From contig NZ_RQGG01000032.1 of assembly GCF_004769665.1 (NCBI RefSeq), positions 124,001 to 188,000 of the forward strand: a DNA stretch of 64,000 nt. The letters are read 5' to 3'. A program made the position numbers and the translations under genes. Origin of the DNA: Leptospira kemamanensis (lineage in GTDB: Bacteria; Spirochaetota; Leptospiria; Leptospirales; Leptospiraceae). The notes beneath the pieces are model-generated. The model worked only from the letters and a program-made list of their open reading frames with translations, made no database searches and had not been told where the DNA came from. Positions within the stretch are counted from its first letter, which is position 1, and each line of letters opens with the position of its first letter. Shown here one piece after another: positions 63,368 through 64,000 of the stretch.

Positions 63368-64000
63368 TGAACTTGGATCCGCACCTTTCTTTATTAGAAG
63401 ATTGTTTGTTAGGAAAAACAAAAGCGTTGGAAGAGTTGATTCAATTCTTCCAACCAAAAGTATTTTCTTTGGCACTCAAATTTTTATGGAATCCTGAAGA
63501 TGCGGAAGATGCCACTCAAGAAATTTTAGTAAAAGTCATCACAAACCTTGGAGGGTTTCGCAGAGAAAGTAAACTCTCCACATGGATTTACAAAATTGCA
63601 AGTAACCATCTCATCAATACTAAAAAATCAAAATTAGAATCAAAAGGCATTCACTTACGCACTATCCGCGAAGAACTACATAAATCACAAAATCCTTCTG
63701 TTTCCGCTTTACCATCTGATTTTTCTTCACATACGCAAGAAGAAGAGGCAAAAGAAAAAATTTCCCATCTTGTTTTACATGTGCAGGTCGCATGCACCTA
63801 TGCAATGTTACAAGCAATGACAAGAAAGTATAGAATGGCATATCTTTTAGGAGAGGTATTTTCAATCTCCAGCGAAGAAGCAGGATATGTGATGGGAATA
63901 CGAGCCGATGCCTATCGCCAAATCTTAAAAAGAGCCAGAAACCAAATGGAAGAATTTTTAGGAAAAGAATGTAGTTTAACAAAAGCCACAAACCCTTGCC
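63367..64000 (+). CDS. RNA polymerase sigma factor, ECF type, partial (runs off window end)
   Basis: The frame is open for 211 codons to the window end. Region 2 has FLWNPEDAEDATQEILVKVI (about 34-53) and STWIYKIASNHLINTKKS (about 72-89). A linker rich in Ser, Gln and Glu (about 105-140) follows. Region 4 has YRMAYLLGEVFSISSEEAGY and IRADAYRQILKRARNQMEEF (about 157-196). The region 4 helix is divergent from canonical ECFs. It starts at ATG 63367, sharing one base with the DUF1304 stop, so the membrane protein may be its partner (inference). The C-terminal extension, which begins CSLTKATNPC, is not complete. Confidence 0.85.
   Translation, partial: MNLDPHLSLLEDCLLGKTKALEELIQFFQPKVFSLALKFLWNPEDAEDATQEILVKVITNLGGFRRESKLSTWIYKIASNHLINTKKSKLESKGIHLRTIREELHKSQNPSVSALPSDFSSHTQEEEAKEKISHLVLHVQVACTYAMLQAMTRKYRMAYLLGEVFSISSEEAGYVMGIRADAYRQILKRARNQMEEFLGKECSLTKATNPC

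Noticed and set aside
1..64000. CRISPR arrays, tRNA or rRNA genes, insertion sequences, prophage genes
   Set aside because: No regularly spaced direct repeats, no cloverleaf or rRNA sequence, and no transposase, integrase or phage structural protein were recognised on either strand.

Overview
The window looks like a chromosome segment of a Leptospira species, most likely from the saprophytic side of the genus (inference). The support is a low-GC sequence rich in lipoproteins with relaxed spirochaetal lipoboxes, many 7TMR-DISM receptors, a spirochaete-type FliG/FliH pair, DUF3332 lipoproteins, and a nitric-oxide-reductase cluster next to ordinary metabolic genes. I saw no rRNA, tRNA, insertion sequence, prophage or CRISPR array.

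Layout. 1-3.3 kb (minus): two overlapping 7TMR-DISM receptors; the complete one carries a class III adenylate cyclase domain lacking one metal-binding Asp, the other runs off the window. 3.4-9.5 kb (plus): a tightly coupled operon fliG-like, fliH and two 7TMR-DISM proteins with degenerate histidine-kinase modules. 9.5-17.2 kb: a nitric oxide module made of an FNR-type regulator, nnrS, norCBQD (minus) and norEF (plus), with perfect TTGAT-N4-ATCAA boxes before nnrS and norC. 17.2-26 kb: mtnC, an MFS transporter with a coupled periplasmic protein, a WecG/TagA glycosyltransferase, a large Asp-rich TPR protein that may belong to the flagellar collar, and an exported protein with two glycogen-binding-like domains. 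26-31.9 kb (minus): a compact run MBOAT-PilZ-SDR-acyltransferase-metK-transketolase C-half-clpS. 32-41 kb: lipoproteins, ssb, then a signalling run (PAS histidine kinase, receiver, glutamate-synthase-like FMN enzyme, intact 7TMR-DISM adenylate cyclase) and an ethanolamine-permease-like transporter.

41.3-51.6 kb is a plus-strand surface-protein region: four tandem paralogous lipoproteins starting with the mature motif CYYNP, a TPM-domain lipoprotein, a small helix-hairpin-helix protein, and a giant modular lipoprotein ending in what I read as a seven-bladed beta-propeller closed by Velcro pairing. 51.6-57.6 kb is an AT-rich, apparently decaying accessory stretch: all genes point the same way, two are broken (one frameshift, one amber stop), and they are interspersed with copies of a structured 122-nt repeat whose stems show compensatory changes.

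57.7-64 kb returns to core functions: pckA (with a clear terminator) divergent from glgA, then a large lipoprotein, a DUF1304 membrane protein and the start of an ECF-type sigma factor cut by the window end.

The least explained items are the fliGH operon with two receptors lacking phosphoacceptor histidines, the structured repeat family, the CYYNP lipoprotein array and the di-heme NorC. All functional statements rest on reading motifs by eye; no database search was run.
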